NCBI GenBank assembly: GCA_017461725.1
Contig: JAFTXG010000004.1
Span: 62,001-126,000, forward strand
DNA: 64,000 bases
Reading direction: 5' to 3'
From: Lachnospiraceae bacterium
GTDB taxonomy: Bacteria; Bacillota; Clostridia; Lachnospirales; Lachnospiraceae
Position 1 is the first letter of the stretch. Every line of letters begins with the position of its first letter. Shown piece by piece: positions 1-8,809 of the stretch. Both the position numbers and the translations under genes were made by a program. The notes beneath the pieces are model-generated. The model saw nothing but the letters and a program-made list of their open reading frames with translations, searched no databases and was not told the DNA's origin.

Positions 1-271
1 TTTCACCGGAATAACGACCGTCCTGAAACCGCTTCCCGGCATCAAGCTCTTTGATTTCTTCAAGCGTCATCTCCCCCAGTTTTTTGTCCACTCCGGACAC
101 ACGATAAGCATTTTCATCGTGCATCAACACCGGAACACCATCTTTGGACAACCATATATCAAACTCAATGGCATCCACTCCCAATTCAATGGCCTTTTCA
201 TAGGAAAGCATGGTGTTCTCCGGATATTTCGCACAATAGCCTCTGTGTCCTTCCACTACGATATTTTTCAT
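1..271 (-). CDS. Glycerophosphodiester phosphodiesterase, N-terminal part (cut by window edge)
   Basis: The reverse strand reads 90 codons from an ATG at 271 and runs off the left edge still open. The start carries the family hallmark: EGHRG near residue 8, then PENT, a DAIEFDIW segment with the metal-binding Glu/Asp pair, and VLMHDE. These are the catalytic His-Arg and metal ligands of GDPD TIM-barrel enzymes, which hydrolyse glycerophosphodiesters to glycerol-3-phosphate and an alcohol. It follows the isomerase gene by about 48 bases and is probably the tail of the same operon. No signal peptide is seen, so the product is likely cytoplasmic. Confidence 0.88.
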   Translation of the reverse strand, partial: MKNIVVEGHRGYCAKYPENTMLSYEKAIELGVDAIEFDIWLSKDGVPVLMHDENAYRVSGVDKKLGEMTLEEIKELDAGKRFQDGRYSGE

Positions 272-318
272 GATAATCTCCTTTTCCTGCATTTTTTCCA
301 GATAAGCGCAACACTTAT

Positions 319-1284
319 TTACGCCCACCACATCTCGCCTGCGTTCTCATAAATAATGGACTCTTTCAACAAAGCAATAGCCTTTTCCAACCCTTCCTTA
401 GGACTCATCAGACCATCTTCATGCTCGATGCTGATCGCACCGTCATAACCAACAGCCTTAAGTACACTGATGATATTGTTCCATACTTCTTTGGAATGAC
501 CATACCCTACTGTTCTGAATACCCATGAACGATTCAGGATATTACCGTATCCCTGGGTGTCAAGCACACCGATCTTTGCGGTATTGGCCTCATCAATCTT
601 GGTATCTTTTGCATGGAAGTGGTAAATCGCACCCTTCAGCATCTTGATTGCTTCACAAGGGTCAATTCCCTGCCAGAACAAGTGGCTGGGGTCCACGTTT
701 GCACCAATCATATCGCCCACTGCCTCACGAAGCTTTAGCAGAGTGGAAGGATTGTATACACAAAAGCCCGGATGCATTTCAAATGCAATCTTCTTGATAC
801 CGATTTCTGCAGCTAACTTTGTGGTCTCTTTCCAATATGGGATGAGCACTTCATTCCACTGCCAGTCCAGAATTTCCAGATATTCCGGCGGCCATGCACA
901 GGTTACCCAGTTAGGATTTTGGGACTCTGCACAATCACCGGGGCATCCTGAGAAGCCAATGATGGTATCTACACCCAACTGTACTGCTACCTTCATCGCA
1001 TCCACAAATTCCTCATGGAATTTTTTCGCTGCTTCCTTATTGGGATGTACCGGGTTACCATGACATGCCACTGCAGACAGCTTCATGTTATATTTCTTAA
1101 GCAGTGCCTTAAATTCTTCGATCTTTTCCGGATTTGCCAGATATTCCTTTGGATCAAGGTGTGCCTTGCCGGGATATCCGCCTGCACCGATCTCCAGGCT
1201 GTCAACGCCAAGTCTGCTTAAATATTCCAATGATTCTTCCAGACTCATCTGATTGAGTACCGGAGACATTACTGAAAGTTCCAT
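319..1284 (-). CDS. Sugar phosphate isomerase/epimerase-like TIM-barrel protein
   Basis: About 321 residues of the xylose-isomerase-like TIM-barrel (AP endonuclease 2) superfamily. Visible pieces are DSLEIGAGGYPG near the N-terminus, a FEMHPGFCVYN strand, ANVDPSHLFWQGID and FHAKDTK, which supply the usual Glu/Asp/His metal ligands. The substrate cannot be read from sequence. The open frame also allows a TTG six bases upstream, but that sits too close to the AAAGGA ribosome site, so the ATG at 1284 is chosen. It lies downstream of two Gfo/Idh/MocA oxidoreductases, an arrangement typical of inositol or keto-sugar handling. Likely cytoplasmic. Confidence 0.85.
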   Translation of the reverse strand: MELSVMSPVLNQMSLEESLEYLSRLGVDSLEIGAGGYPGKAHLDPKEYLANPEKIEEFKALLKKYNMKLSAVACHGNPVHPNKEAAKKFHEEFVDAMKVAVQLGVDTIIGFSGCPGDCAESQNPNWVTCAWPPEYLEILDWQWNEVLIPYWKETTKLAAEIGIKKIAFEMHPGFCVYNPSTLLKLREAVGDMIGANVDPSHLFWQGIDPCEAIKMLKGAIYHFHAKDTKIDEANTAKIGVLDTQGYGNILNRSWVFRTVGYGHSKEVWNNIISVLKAVGYDGAISIEHEDGLMSPKEGLEKAIALLKESIIYENAGEMWWA

Positions 1285-1302
1285 AATCAAACGTCCTTTC
1301 TG

Positions 1303-2364
1303 TTATTTACATCTCTCTTCGAAATCAGTGATAACTTTATTCTGCTCACCTGACTCGAATACCGCTTCCATTAGTTTCATAACACGCATTAATTCTGCAT
1401 GTTTAACTAGTTGTTCCTCTTCACCTGCGATAGCTTTGATCACATTGCGATAGAACTCTCTGACATCCGCCTTCTGTTTCGGAAGGGGATACTCTTTGAT
1501 GGTCTCACTGGTTCTGGGAGCCATGGTCTTGGTCAGACCTGCCGCCGTTACCACCGGCACTGCATCTCTCTTCTCCCAATCAGATACCATGGTGATCTTT
1601 CCGTCCTGTGCCCAGTTCTCGATGACAGCTGAGCCATTCTCACCCAGCATATACCATCTGGGTAAGCTGATAAAGTTACTGGTTCCAACTTCCACAACTA
1701 CGGTCAGTTCATCCTCAAACTTGATGTATACGGTAAATCCATCATCACATTTCTCATTGGTCACATAGGACAGGTCTGCATAAATGGAAACCACTTTTTT
1801 AGGGATCATCTGCATGATCTGATCTAACAGGTGTACCCCCCAGTCCAAAACCATACCGCCGCCGCATTCTTTCTGATTACGCCAGTCGCCCGGAATTCCT
1901 CTGGAACCCTGAACTCTTGACTCAATGCGAAATACCTTGCCTAAAGTACCTGCTTCATATATATGTCTGATGGTCCGGTAATCCTCGTCCCATCTTCGGT
2001 TCTGATGGACGGTAAACAACACCTTATTTACTTTAGATGCGTCAATCATCCGCTGCAGCTGTTCATGATTTAAGGCAACCGGTTTTTCGCATACCACATG
2101 CTTACCTGCCTCCATGGCCCGAATGCACACATCCATATGAAGCTGATTCGGAATCGCTACGGTTACAATCGTAACCGCAGGATCCGCCAAAAGCTCCTCT
2201 AAAGATGCATACGCACGAATACCATCTTCTTCTGCCGCTGCATTTCTGCTCTCTAAAACGTCATAAACACCGATAAGCTCTAATTCTTCGATCTCACTTA
2301 TCTTTCTGCAGTGCCAACCGCCCATGCCGCCATATCCAACCACGGCAATTCCTGTTTTTTTCAC
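1303..2364 (-). CDS. Gfo/Idh/MocA family oxidoreductase
   Basis: NAD(P)-dependent sugar or inositol dehydrogenase family protein of about 353 residues. The Rossmann start VVGYGGMGG is at the extreme N-terminus, followed by the family signature CEKPVALN and a C-terminal substrate domain. The open frame can be read from a TTG at 2394, but the GTG at 2364 has a GAGGAA ribosome site at good spacing and gives the usual short lead into the Rossmann fold, so it is preferred. It sits between a second oxidoreductase and an isomerase, implying a multi-step oxidation and isomerisation route for an imported sugar. The exact substrate is unknown. Confidence 0.85.
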   Translation of the reverse strand: MKKTGIAVVGYGGMGGWHCRKISEIEELELIGVYDVLESRNAAAEEDGIRAYASLEELLADPAVTIVTVAIPNQLHMDVCIRAMEAGKHVVCEKPVALNHEQLQRMIDASKVNKVLFTVHQNRRWDEDYRTIRHIYEAGTLGKVFRIESRVQGSRGIPGDWRNQKECGGGMVLDWGVHLLDQIMQMIPKKVVSIYADLSYVTNEKCDDGFTVYIKFEDELTVVVEVGTSNFISLPRWYMLGENGSAVIENWAQDGKITMVSDWEKRDAVPVVTAAGLTKTMAPRTSETIKEYPLPKQKADVREFYRNVIKAIAGEEEQLVKHAELMRVMKLMEAVFESGEQNKVITDFEERCK

Positions 2365-2433
2365 CGTTTTTTCCTCGCTTTCTTCCACTTTCAATACGAT
2401 TCCACTTTCAGTGTCTGCATTGACATGATTATA

Positions 2434-3600
2434 TCAGCATTCCGGAATTTCAATTTCAATTTCACGTCCTGCTTCTGCAGATTTGAAGATACCATCCAAA
2501 ATAGCCTGATTGTAAAGGATCTGAGAAGTAGGTACAGGTGCTTCTGTGCCATTCTTTACTGCATCCAGGAAAGAACGAATCTTCAAATCAAACCGATTGG
2601 CATCAGACTTAATGATTGGAATTTCCGTCTCAGTCTGCTGTCCGCATACTTCATGATACAGCTTCATTGCACCTCCAACCGTTCCGTTCCAGCATTCGGT
2701 AGAAGGAATTCTCAAGCCTCCTTCTGTACCAAGGATGATGGTATCACCAGGGGTATCTATGTTCATTGCCCATGCAATACGGAAGTCAAGAATGATGCCG
2801 CCGTCCAAACGAATAAATGCTGCCGCAAAATCATCTACCTGGAACTTCTCAGCATATTCAGGCTTTCCTTTTGCTACATAGCCACTGTAATCAGGACGAG
2901 TACCGAAGAAGTTAGACTTATAACCCGATACAGTCAGTGGCTTCGGATAACCGATGGCATTTAAAACCATATCAAGGGAGTAACAACCGATATCACCCAA
3001 AGCACCGAGACCTGCTGTTGCATCTTCAATGAAAGTAGTTCCAAAAGGTGTAGGGATACCGCGTCTTCTGCCGCCACCGGTCTGGATGTAATATACTTTA
3101 CCAAGAACACCGGAATCTATGATCTTCTTAATCATCTTCATATTCTCATCAAATCTTGGCTGGAAGCCGACAGAAATGATCTTGCCGCTTTCCTTTTCTG
3201 CCTTTCTGATTTCCAATGCTTCCTCCAGGGTAACACACATAGGCTTCTCAAGCAGCACGTTAACACCCTTCTGCATTGCATAGATTGCACATTCGGCATG
3301 GGTTCTGTTATATGTACAGATGCTGACAGCATCTAATTTCAGAGATTCATCATCCAACATTTCCTTGTGGCTTGGATAACATTTCGCCTCTACACCAAAT
3401 TTTTCAAAGAAAGCTTCTGCCTTACCTTCTACCAGATCCGCACCAGCTACGATTTCTACATCCGGCTGGTTCAGATAACTTAACATATGTGCCTCTGCAA
3501 TCCATCCGGTTCCGATAATACCAACACGAACCTTTTTAGACGCATCAATTACCGTTTCATTTACTACTTCTTTAAAACGATCCAAAATATTTTCTGCCAT
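2434..3600 (-). CDS. Gfo/Idh/MocA family oxidoreductase
   Basis: A 388-residue member of the same NAD(P)-dependent dehydrogenase family as the next gene but clearly not a recent copy. It has a GIIGTGWIAEAH nucleotide-binding loop around residue 28, LLEKPMCV as the family Lys-Pro motif, and a GALGDIGCY segment of the substrate domain. The ATG at 3600 has a good AAGGA site. Two paralogous oxidoreductases in tandem before a TIM-barrel isomerase suggest sequential redox steps such as oxidation to a keto-glycoside and later reduction; this pairing is an inference. Confidence 0.87.
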   Translation of the reverse strand: MAENILDRFKEVVNETVIDASKKVRVGIIGTGWIAEAHMLSYLNQPDVEIVAGADLVEGKAEAFFEKFGVEAKCYPSHKEMLDDESLKLDAVSICTYNRTHAECAIYAMQKGVNVLLEKPMCVTLEEALEIRKAEKESGKIISVGFQPRFDENMKMIKKIIDSGVLGKVYYIQTGGGRRRGIPTPFGTTFIEDATAGLGALGDIGCYSLDMVLNAIGYPKPLTVSGYKSNFFGTRPDYSGYVAKGKPEYAEKFQVDDFAAAFIRLDGGIILDFRIAWAMNIDTPGDTIILGTEGGLRIPSTECWNGTVGGAMKLYHEVCGQQTETEIPIIKSDANRFDLKIRSFLDAVKNGTEAPVPTSQILYNQAILDGIFKSAEAGREIEIEIPEC

Positions 3601-3712
3601 TTTCTTATCCTTCCTTACTTTTATGTTTTATATGATATAAGGGTCAAAAGGTCATGCGTTTCATGCTTGCATGGAAATTGACACCCACATCTAGATACCG
3701 TATTCGTAACGA

Positions 3713-4705
3713 TTAATCCGCAAAAAATGAATGCAGGAACTCCTCCATCGGACCATCATACTCCGCTTCAGCAAGAAACTCTTTACCCAACTGATTTCCC
3801 CATGAATAAAGAATAACTGTCTTTCCGTTAAATTCACAAATATCTACGTCACTGTTATTGCAGTCTATCGCCCCTTTAATATACGCCAGCTGTTCAGCCG
3901 TAAATTTCTCGGGACACTGCACAATCTTATCATCATCATCAGAAAACATAATGGGATTCTTCAATCCCAGCTCGAACGCCGAAAAGTCGGTCGTACGCAC
4001 AATATACGGCTGCCAGCGATGACATGGGAGGCCTTCCAGATAAATCATATAATAACGGTCATCACCGGGGCAGTAACGCAGCACGGGACATGCCGTATAC
4101 CTCTCTCTGCTGTATACATGCTCTCCCATCTCCATCAGCTCCCAATTCAACAAATCCTGACTTTTGGCGAATACTATGGTAAACGGTTCTCCTACCACTT
4201 CGGCATCACCACCCAGTTCAATCGCCATGTAATAGCCATCCCGGCCCTTACACACCGAATTATTATATATTCGCAATCTGTCAGAGAGCTTCAGTATCTC
4301 TTTGCTTTCCCAAGTGGTCATATCCTTTGACCACAATACCTTCATAACATTGCCGGCATTCTCCGTTACACCAAACGCATATGCTGTATCTCCTTCAACA
4401 TGTGCAGAGCCAAAATACATATTATGACCGAACGGCTTCGTACTTTCCTCTGTTTCCATATCCGTAAAACGAAAATAGCAGCAATCTTCCTGATTACCGT
4501 AATAGCCTCTTCCTATTGTATTATTCCGTATCCATTCAAACCGCAGCAACCTGTCTTTCCAGACTACAGGAGTACTTTCTACGATATCAATATCCAGCGT
4601 CCCCTTTTTGACCAGTTGTTTTTGCGGGAACAACTCTTTTTTCATCAAATCTTCTCTATAGTTCAATAACACTTTGGCAGCCTCCCTTGCCAGGTCTTCC
4701 TTCAT
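3713..4705 (-). CDS. Beta-propeller glycoside-hydrolase-like protein (GH43/GH130-like)
   Basis: A 330-residue protein without signal peptide or membrane segments. Its short repeated strands (for example DRLLRFEWIRNN, DCCYFRFTDME, TAYAFGVTENAG, RYYMIYLEGLP) look like blades of a five-bladed propeller, as in GH43, GH32 or GH130 enzymes. Catalytic residues could not be assigned with confidence, so enzymatic action on a sugar is inferred mainly from fold impression and position after the sugar transporter. It is the first gene behind the internal terminator at 4717-4752 and has only a weak ribosome site. Confidence 0.6.
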   Translation of the reverse strand: MKEDLAREAAKVLLNYREDLMKKELFPQKQLVKKGTLDIDIVESTPVVWKDRLLRFEWIRNNTIGRGYYGNQEDCCYFRFTDMETEESTKPFGHNMYFGSAHVEGDTAYAFGVTENAGNVMKVLWSKDMTTWESKEILKLSDRLRIYNNSVCKGRDGYYMAIELGGDAEVVGEPFTIVFAKSQDLLNWELMEMGEHVYSRERYTACPVLRYCPGDDRYYMIYLEGLPCHRWQPYIVRTTDFSAFELGLKNPIMFSDDDDKIVQCPEKFTAEQLAYIKGAIDCNNSDVDICEFNGKTVILYSWGNQLGKEFLAEAEYDGPMEEFLHSFFAD

Positions 4706-4716
4706 ATTTTACTTTC

Positions 4717-4752
4717 AAAAAGGCCAGCCGACCATCCGGCGGCTGACCTTTT
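4717..4752 (-). terminator. Internal rho-independent terminator after the solute-binding protein
   Basis: On the reverse strand a 13-bp stem (AAAAGGTCAGCCG against CGGCTGGCCTTTT, one G-U pair, 9-base loop) runs into a T-tract directly after the binding-protein stop. It should stop most transcripts leaving the transporter genes and let a minor share through to the metabolic genes at 4705 and below. Confidence 0.8.
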
Positions 4753-4767
4753 CCTATCAAGGAAATA

Positions 4768-6816
4768 TTAATAACTGTATCCGGCCAACGCTAAATCTGC
4801 TTTGTTCGCTTCTACCCAATCTGCTGAGAACGTTTTCATCGTTTCTGCAGTCAGACCATTCTCGTCTGCATAAACTCTCAGTTTATCCAGATTTGCCTCG
4901 AATTCAGCCTCTGATTCGGAAGCCAGAACCTTCTTTAACTGATCCTCGAAGCCGGGGCGTGCAGACCAGAATGTTTTAATGTCTTCATTTGTCTGACCAA
5001 ACGCACCGTGAATTGTCGAAGCCTGTGTCACATAAAGAGTATTATCTGTTTCTGTCCTTCCGGGTAAAATACCTGGATTGTAAATCAGATAAGCACTTCC
5101 TTCGCCCTTCTCCAGATACTGCTTTTCCAAATATTGAGGATTAAGGAATGTCGAACCTAAGCTTCTAAAGAACACATTATTCGGTGCACTCGCTGTACCG
5201 GATGCACATAAGCCGTATTTGCGGAATTCACCATTATCTTCCTTGTGAATCACTGAATTGTACAATGCTTCATCCTTATAAGTACGATGTCCGTCCGCAT
5301 CAGTCGTAAAGAGTCCTGCACTTTCAGGTCCCCAGAAGAAATTGTTCGTACCAACTACGGAGTTCATATAGTTGATAGCATGAATCAGCTGATCCATCTC
5401 TTCATCACTAAGTGTATCCTTGAAAATACCATAGTACGTATTCAAGGTTACTGTAGAAATACCAGATACATCCTCTCTTACAGGAATATCGAACCAAACC
5501 GGACGATACTTATATCCGTCGCCGGCATATTTATCACCATTCGAGTTTTGCACATAATGAACGGCATAATGATGATTATTGACCTTTTCAGCCCACATGG
5601 TCTTATTATCCAACAGAGAGTCCTTGGCAAGGATACCCTCTCTGACCATTTCATTCATGCCTTTGATATACTCAACAAACCACTCACTGTCAATGGTTCT
5701 CTTGACCACCTGTTCAGGATCCTTCTCCGTCAAATCCACGTAAGAGAAGTAGTCAGTACTGCTTCCGGCACCAGTTACGAAGTAAGGAAGGAATGCACCC
5801 AAATACCAGTTATCCGTCTCTGTATGAGGTCCGTACATAACCTCCATGGGTTTTCCATCAAGACCAACATAGCCGCCGCCATCAATCAATTCTTTGATGT
5901 CTCTCAGCAAATCCTGGAATTCTTCAAAACTGTCAATTCCAAGATCAAAAATCTGTTCTTCTGTGAAAGTACCGTTTTCCATATAGACTTCGCGGATTTC
6001 ATCCATGGTCATGGCTTCAGGATAAAGTGCTGTCAAGATATCATCACGAATCCAGATCGTCTGGGCTGATGTTCTGCCCGCCTGACTGGTGGTATTTTTT
6101 CCGTAAATATTAAAATACTCTGCATCATATTCCTCAACACTATAACCGGTCTTCTCATACAGATTTGCCATTCTGGTACCATTACCGGTCTCACCGTAAG
6201 GAATACCATAAATAGCTCCATCTTCTGTTCTCATCTGATCATAAACAAATGACATTTCCTCTGTCGGCAGCCAATATGTCACCTGATCCAGATCGCCATT
6301 CTCATAGTACTCTGTCAGATCAGCCAGATAACCCTCATCATACAAGGTTCTCATCTGAGAATCAATGCCATATCCCATAACAACAGTCGGCAGATCCTTT
6401 GACGCAACTACCATAGGAAGTTTTGCCGCGATATTCTGTCCGTTATTATCAAAACATTCATCCCAGTTAACCTTTACACCGGTAACACGTTCAAATTCCT
6501 TCCACGCCACATCGGTCTCCGGATATGCAGAAAACGGATCCACACCTGCAGTGGTACTTGCAGCAAACCAGAAATTAATTTCCAGAGTGTCCCCTTCCCA
6601 ATCCGGCAGCTCGGAAGTGTCTGAAACATCGTTCAGCATCTCCCAATAAGGTTTTTCGGTTTCTTCTTCAGTACTTCCTACAGTAGTTTCTACTGTACCA
6701 GTACTTTCTGCTGTGGAACTTTCGCTTTCCTTTACTGTCACAGTGTTTCCGCATCCTGCCATAGCGGATACTGCCATAGCCATTCCCAGCAACAGTGCTA
6801 CTACTCTCTTTTTCAT
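4768..6816 (-). CDS. Extracellular solute-binding lipoprotein of sugar ABC importer (LplA-like)
   Basis: About 682 residues. A lysine-rich start, hydrophobic stretch and AMAGCG lipobox mark a lipoprotein exported and anchored on the outer face of the membrane. A Thr/Ser/Glu-rich spacer follows, then a large type-1 binding fold of the LplA/YtcQ class (LEINFWFAAST near the start of the mature domain). These proteins deliver oligosaccharides to LplB/LplC permeases, encoded immediately upstream here. The ATG at 6816 is preferred over one six bases earlier, which would overlap its own AAGGAGG site. The ligand is unknown. Confidence 0.9.
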   Translation of the reverse strand: MKKRVVALLLGMAMAVSAMAGCGNTVTVKESESSTAESTGTVETTVGSTEEETEKPYWEMLNDVSDTSELPDWEGDTLEINFWFAASTTAGVDPFSAYPETDVAWKEFERVTGVKVNWDECFDNNGQNIAAKLPMVVASKDLPTVVMGYGIDSQMRTLYDEGYLADLTEYYENGDLDQVTYWLPTEEMSFVYDQMRTEDGAIYGIPYGETGNGTRMANLYEKTGYSVEEYDAEYFNIYGKNTTSQAGRTSAQTIWIRDDILTALYPEAMTMDEIREVYMENGTFTEEQIFDLGIDSFEEFQDLLRDIKELIDGGGYVGLDGKPMEVMYGPHTETDNWYLGAFLPYFVTGAGSSTDYFSYVDLTEKDPEQVVKRTIDSEWFVEYIKGMNEMVREGILAKDSLLDNKTMWAEKVNNHHYAVHYVQNSNGDKYAGDGYKYRPVWFDIPVREDVSGISTVTLNTYYGIFKDTLSDEEMDQLIHAINYMNSVVGTNNFFWGPESAGLFTTDADGHRTYKDEALYNSVIHKEDNGEFRKYGLCASGTASAPNNVFFRSLGSTFLNPQYLEKQYLEKGEGSAYLIYNPGILPGRTETDNTLYVTQASTIHGAFGQTNEDIKTFWSARPGFEDQLKKVLASESEAEFEANLDKLRVYADENGLTAETMKTFSADWVEANKADLALAGYSY
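4825..4838 (-). promoter_or_regulatory. Candidate catabolite-responsive element inside the binding-protein gene
   Basis: The reverse strand reads TGAAAACGTTCTCA, a full match to the cre consensus TGWAANCGNTNWCA used by CcpA. It lies inside the 3' end of the solute-binding gene, just upstream of the internal terminator. CcpA can act as a roadblock from such positions, but a chance match within coding sequence is possible. Confidence 0.35.
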
Positions 6817-6869
6817 AGCCATACCTCCTTAAATTTATTTTAGAATCTGCAATCATTGCAGAAATTCTC

Positions 6870-7769
6870 TCAATCTTTTACAGCACCCACTGTAACGCCC
6901 TTGATAAAATATTTCTGTAAAAATGGATATACCATGACAATCGGCAATGTCGTAACAAGAATCATTGCACTTTTTACCGCTTCTGAGGTAACTGCAATAT
7001 TAGCTTCATCAATAAATTCGCCTCTTAAAGCGGCCTCCGAGATCATTGCCTGGATTTTTTGACTCTCTTTTAATATCTGTACCAATACATATTGAAGTGT
7101 GTACATTTTTTTGTCAGTAAAAAAGTACATGGTAGTCGTCCAGTCAGACCAAGAACCCACTGCTGTCCACAGAGCAATGGTTGCCATGATCGGCTTAGAC
7201 AGAGGCATAATAACCTTCATCAGAATTTGCATCTCACTGGCGCCATCTAACTTCGCTGCCTCCGGCAGACTATCCGGCAAAGAATTAATAAAGGTACGAA
7301 TAATGATCATGTTATAAAGGCTGAAGCACCCGGGTACAAAATACAACAAAAAGTTATTGAGCAGTCCTGTGTTTGAGTACAATATGTATCTCGGGATCAA
7401 ACCACCGCCAAAATATGCCGGAATCATAAAAAACATCAACAATCCGCTTCTCCCGACAAGATCCTTATGTGTAAAAACATAAGCTGCCGAAAACTGTACA
7501 AATAACGTCAGCACCACGTCACAGATAACTCTGGCCACGGATACTACGGCTGCACGCGGAAGGGCCTTGTCTGATAACAGAGTTTTAAAATTATCCAGTG
7601 TAAAAACCCGGGGGAAAATGGTGATCCCGCCCATTGCAGTATCTTTACCGTCATTAAATGCTTTTGCAATGATATTTAAATAAGGGGCCACCATAATAAC
7701 CACCAAGCATATCATAAATAGGGTATTAAAAAACAGAAAAACTTTTCTTGAAAAAGATTCTTTTCTCAT
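6870..7769 (-). CDS. Carbohydrate ABC transporter permease (LplC/MalG-like)
   Basis: About 299 residues with six predicted membrane helices. The EAA loop is visible as LPEAAKLDGASEMQILMKVIMP near residues 190-210, the site that docks the ATPase. The C-terminus ends in the LQKYFIKGVTVGAVKD pattern typical of LplC/YtcP permeases. A GTG two codons upstream is possible, but the ATG at 7769 has AGGAGG at seven-base spacing. It pairs with the permease at 7781-8710. No ATPase is encoded nearby, so a shared MsmX-type ATPase is expected. Confidence 0.93.
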   Translation of the reverse strand: MRKESFSRKVFLFFNTLFMICLVVIMVAPYLNIIAKAFNDGKDTAMGGITIFPRVFTLDNFKTLLSDKALPRAAVVSVARVICDVVLTLFVQFSAAYVFTHKDLVGRSGLLMFFMIPAYFGGGLIPRYILYSNTGLLNNFLLYFVPGCFSLYNMIIIRTFINSLPDSLPEAAKLDGASEMQILMKVIMPLSKPIMATIALWTAVGSWSDWTTTMYFFTDKKMYTLQYVLVQILKESQKIQAMISEAALRGEFIDEANIAVTSEAVKSAMILVTTLPIVMVYPFLQKYFIKGVTVGAVKD

Positions 7770-7780
7770 CTGCACACCTC

Positions 7781-8710
7781 CTACCAGATTCCCGAACCGG
7801 TAATTTTTTTCGCCACCCAGTTAGTTACCACAACTAAAATCAGGGACACAATGCCCTCTGTAAAACCAATTGCCGATGCCATAGAATAATTACCGTTCTG
7901 AATACCGGTCTTGTACACGATGGTTGAAATCGTTTCAAAATCAATAAATGGATTCTGAAGACCATATACCAGCTGGAAATTACTTCCAAAAACAGAGCCC
8001 ATTCTGAAAATCAGCAGGATTACACAGGTAGGAAGCATATGCGGCAAGGTGATGTACCACATTTTCTGCAGATGTTTTGCACCGTCCACCTCTGCCGCTT
8101 CATAAAGTTCAGGATTAATCCCTGCCAGTCCGGCCAGATGCACGATTGTTCCCCAGCCTACTCCTTTCCACAAAGTAAGCAGTGACAAAAACCATATAAA
8201 ATTTTTTTGTTCTGCCAGCGGTGTAATCCGATCTGTCGCCCCAAAAAACAGTCTGATATCATTAAACAGACCCTGACTTCCAAAAATAACCTGCACCATA
8301 CCGATTACGGCCATCCATGACAGAAAATGAGGCAGGTAGCTCGCTGTCTGTACAAATTTCTTAAATTTAACATTTTTAATTTCATTAATCAAAAGCGCGA
8401 GAATGATAGGTGCCGGAAAACTGATCAAAAGATCCAGCATACTGACCTTCAATGTATTCCATATTGCCGTAGTAAATTCACTCTGCGAAAATATCTTTCG
8501 AACATTGTCAAGTCCTACCCATTCACTTCCCCAAAGTCCCCGAAAGATGGAAAAGTCCTGAAATGCCATGACAATACCCGGCATCGGACAATAATTGAAA
8601 AAGAATACTACCAATAAAGATGGAAGTAACAATGCATATAAATGTCGCTGTTTATACATTTTTAGCAAAGTTTTTTTCGCTGCAGCTTTTTTTTCGATTT
8701 TTTGTGACAT
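7781..8710 (-). CDS. Sugar ABC transporter permease (LplB/MalF-like)
   Basis: A 309-residue integral membrane protein, first gene of the transporter operon. It has the LplB-type lead (YLLPSLLVVFFFNYCPMPG-like helix after a basic N-terminus) and the EAA docking loop NPELYEAAEVDGAKHLQKM. With the downstream permease it should form the channel of an oligosaccharide importer fed by the lipoprotein at 4768. The gene is preceded by about 100 bases holding direct repeats that may bind the YesN-like regulator next door. Confidence 0.93.
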   Translation of the reverse strand: MSQKIEKKAAAKKTLLKMYKQRHLYALLLPSLLVVFFFNYCPMPGIVMAFQDFSIFRGLWGSEWVGLDNVRKIFSQSEFTTAIWNTLKVSMLDLLISFPAPIILALLINEIKNVKFKKFVQTASYLPHFLSWMAVIGMVQVIFGSQGLFNDIRLFFGATDRITPLAEQKNFIWFLSLLTLWKGVGWGTIVHLAGLAGINPELYEAAEVDGAKHLQKMWYITLPHMLPTCVILLIFRMGSVFGSNFQLVYGLQNPFIDFETISTIVYKTGIQNGNYSMASAIGFTEGIVSLILVVVTNWVAKKITGSGIW

Positions 8711-8750
8711 CGTGCAAACCCCTTTCGCTTCGTTTGTCTAAATGATAACA

Positions 8751-8790
8751 TTTGTACCATCAATTTTGGTGTCGATTATGTTTGTACTGA
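8751..8790 (-). promoter_or_regulatory. Direct repeats upstream of the transporter operon, possible regulator site
   Basis: TTTGTACCAT at 8751-8760 and TTTGTACTGA at 8781-8790 are direct repeats exactly 30 bp apart, about three helical turns, in the gap between the kinase gene and the permease start. AraC-type regulators such as the one encoded at 10727 commonly bind spaced direct repeats. Role inferred from position only. Confidence 0.35.
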
Positions 8791-8809
8791 TTTAAATATG
8801 TCACTATCT

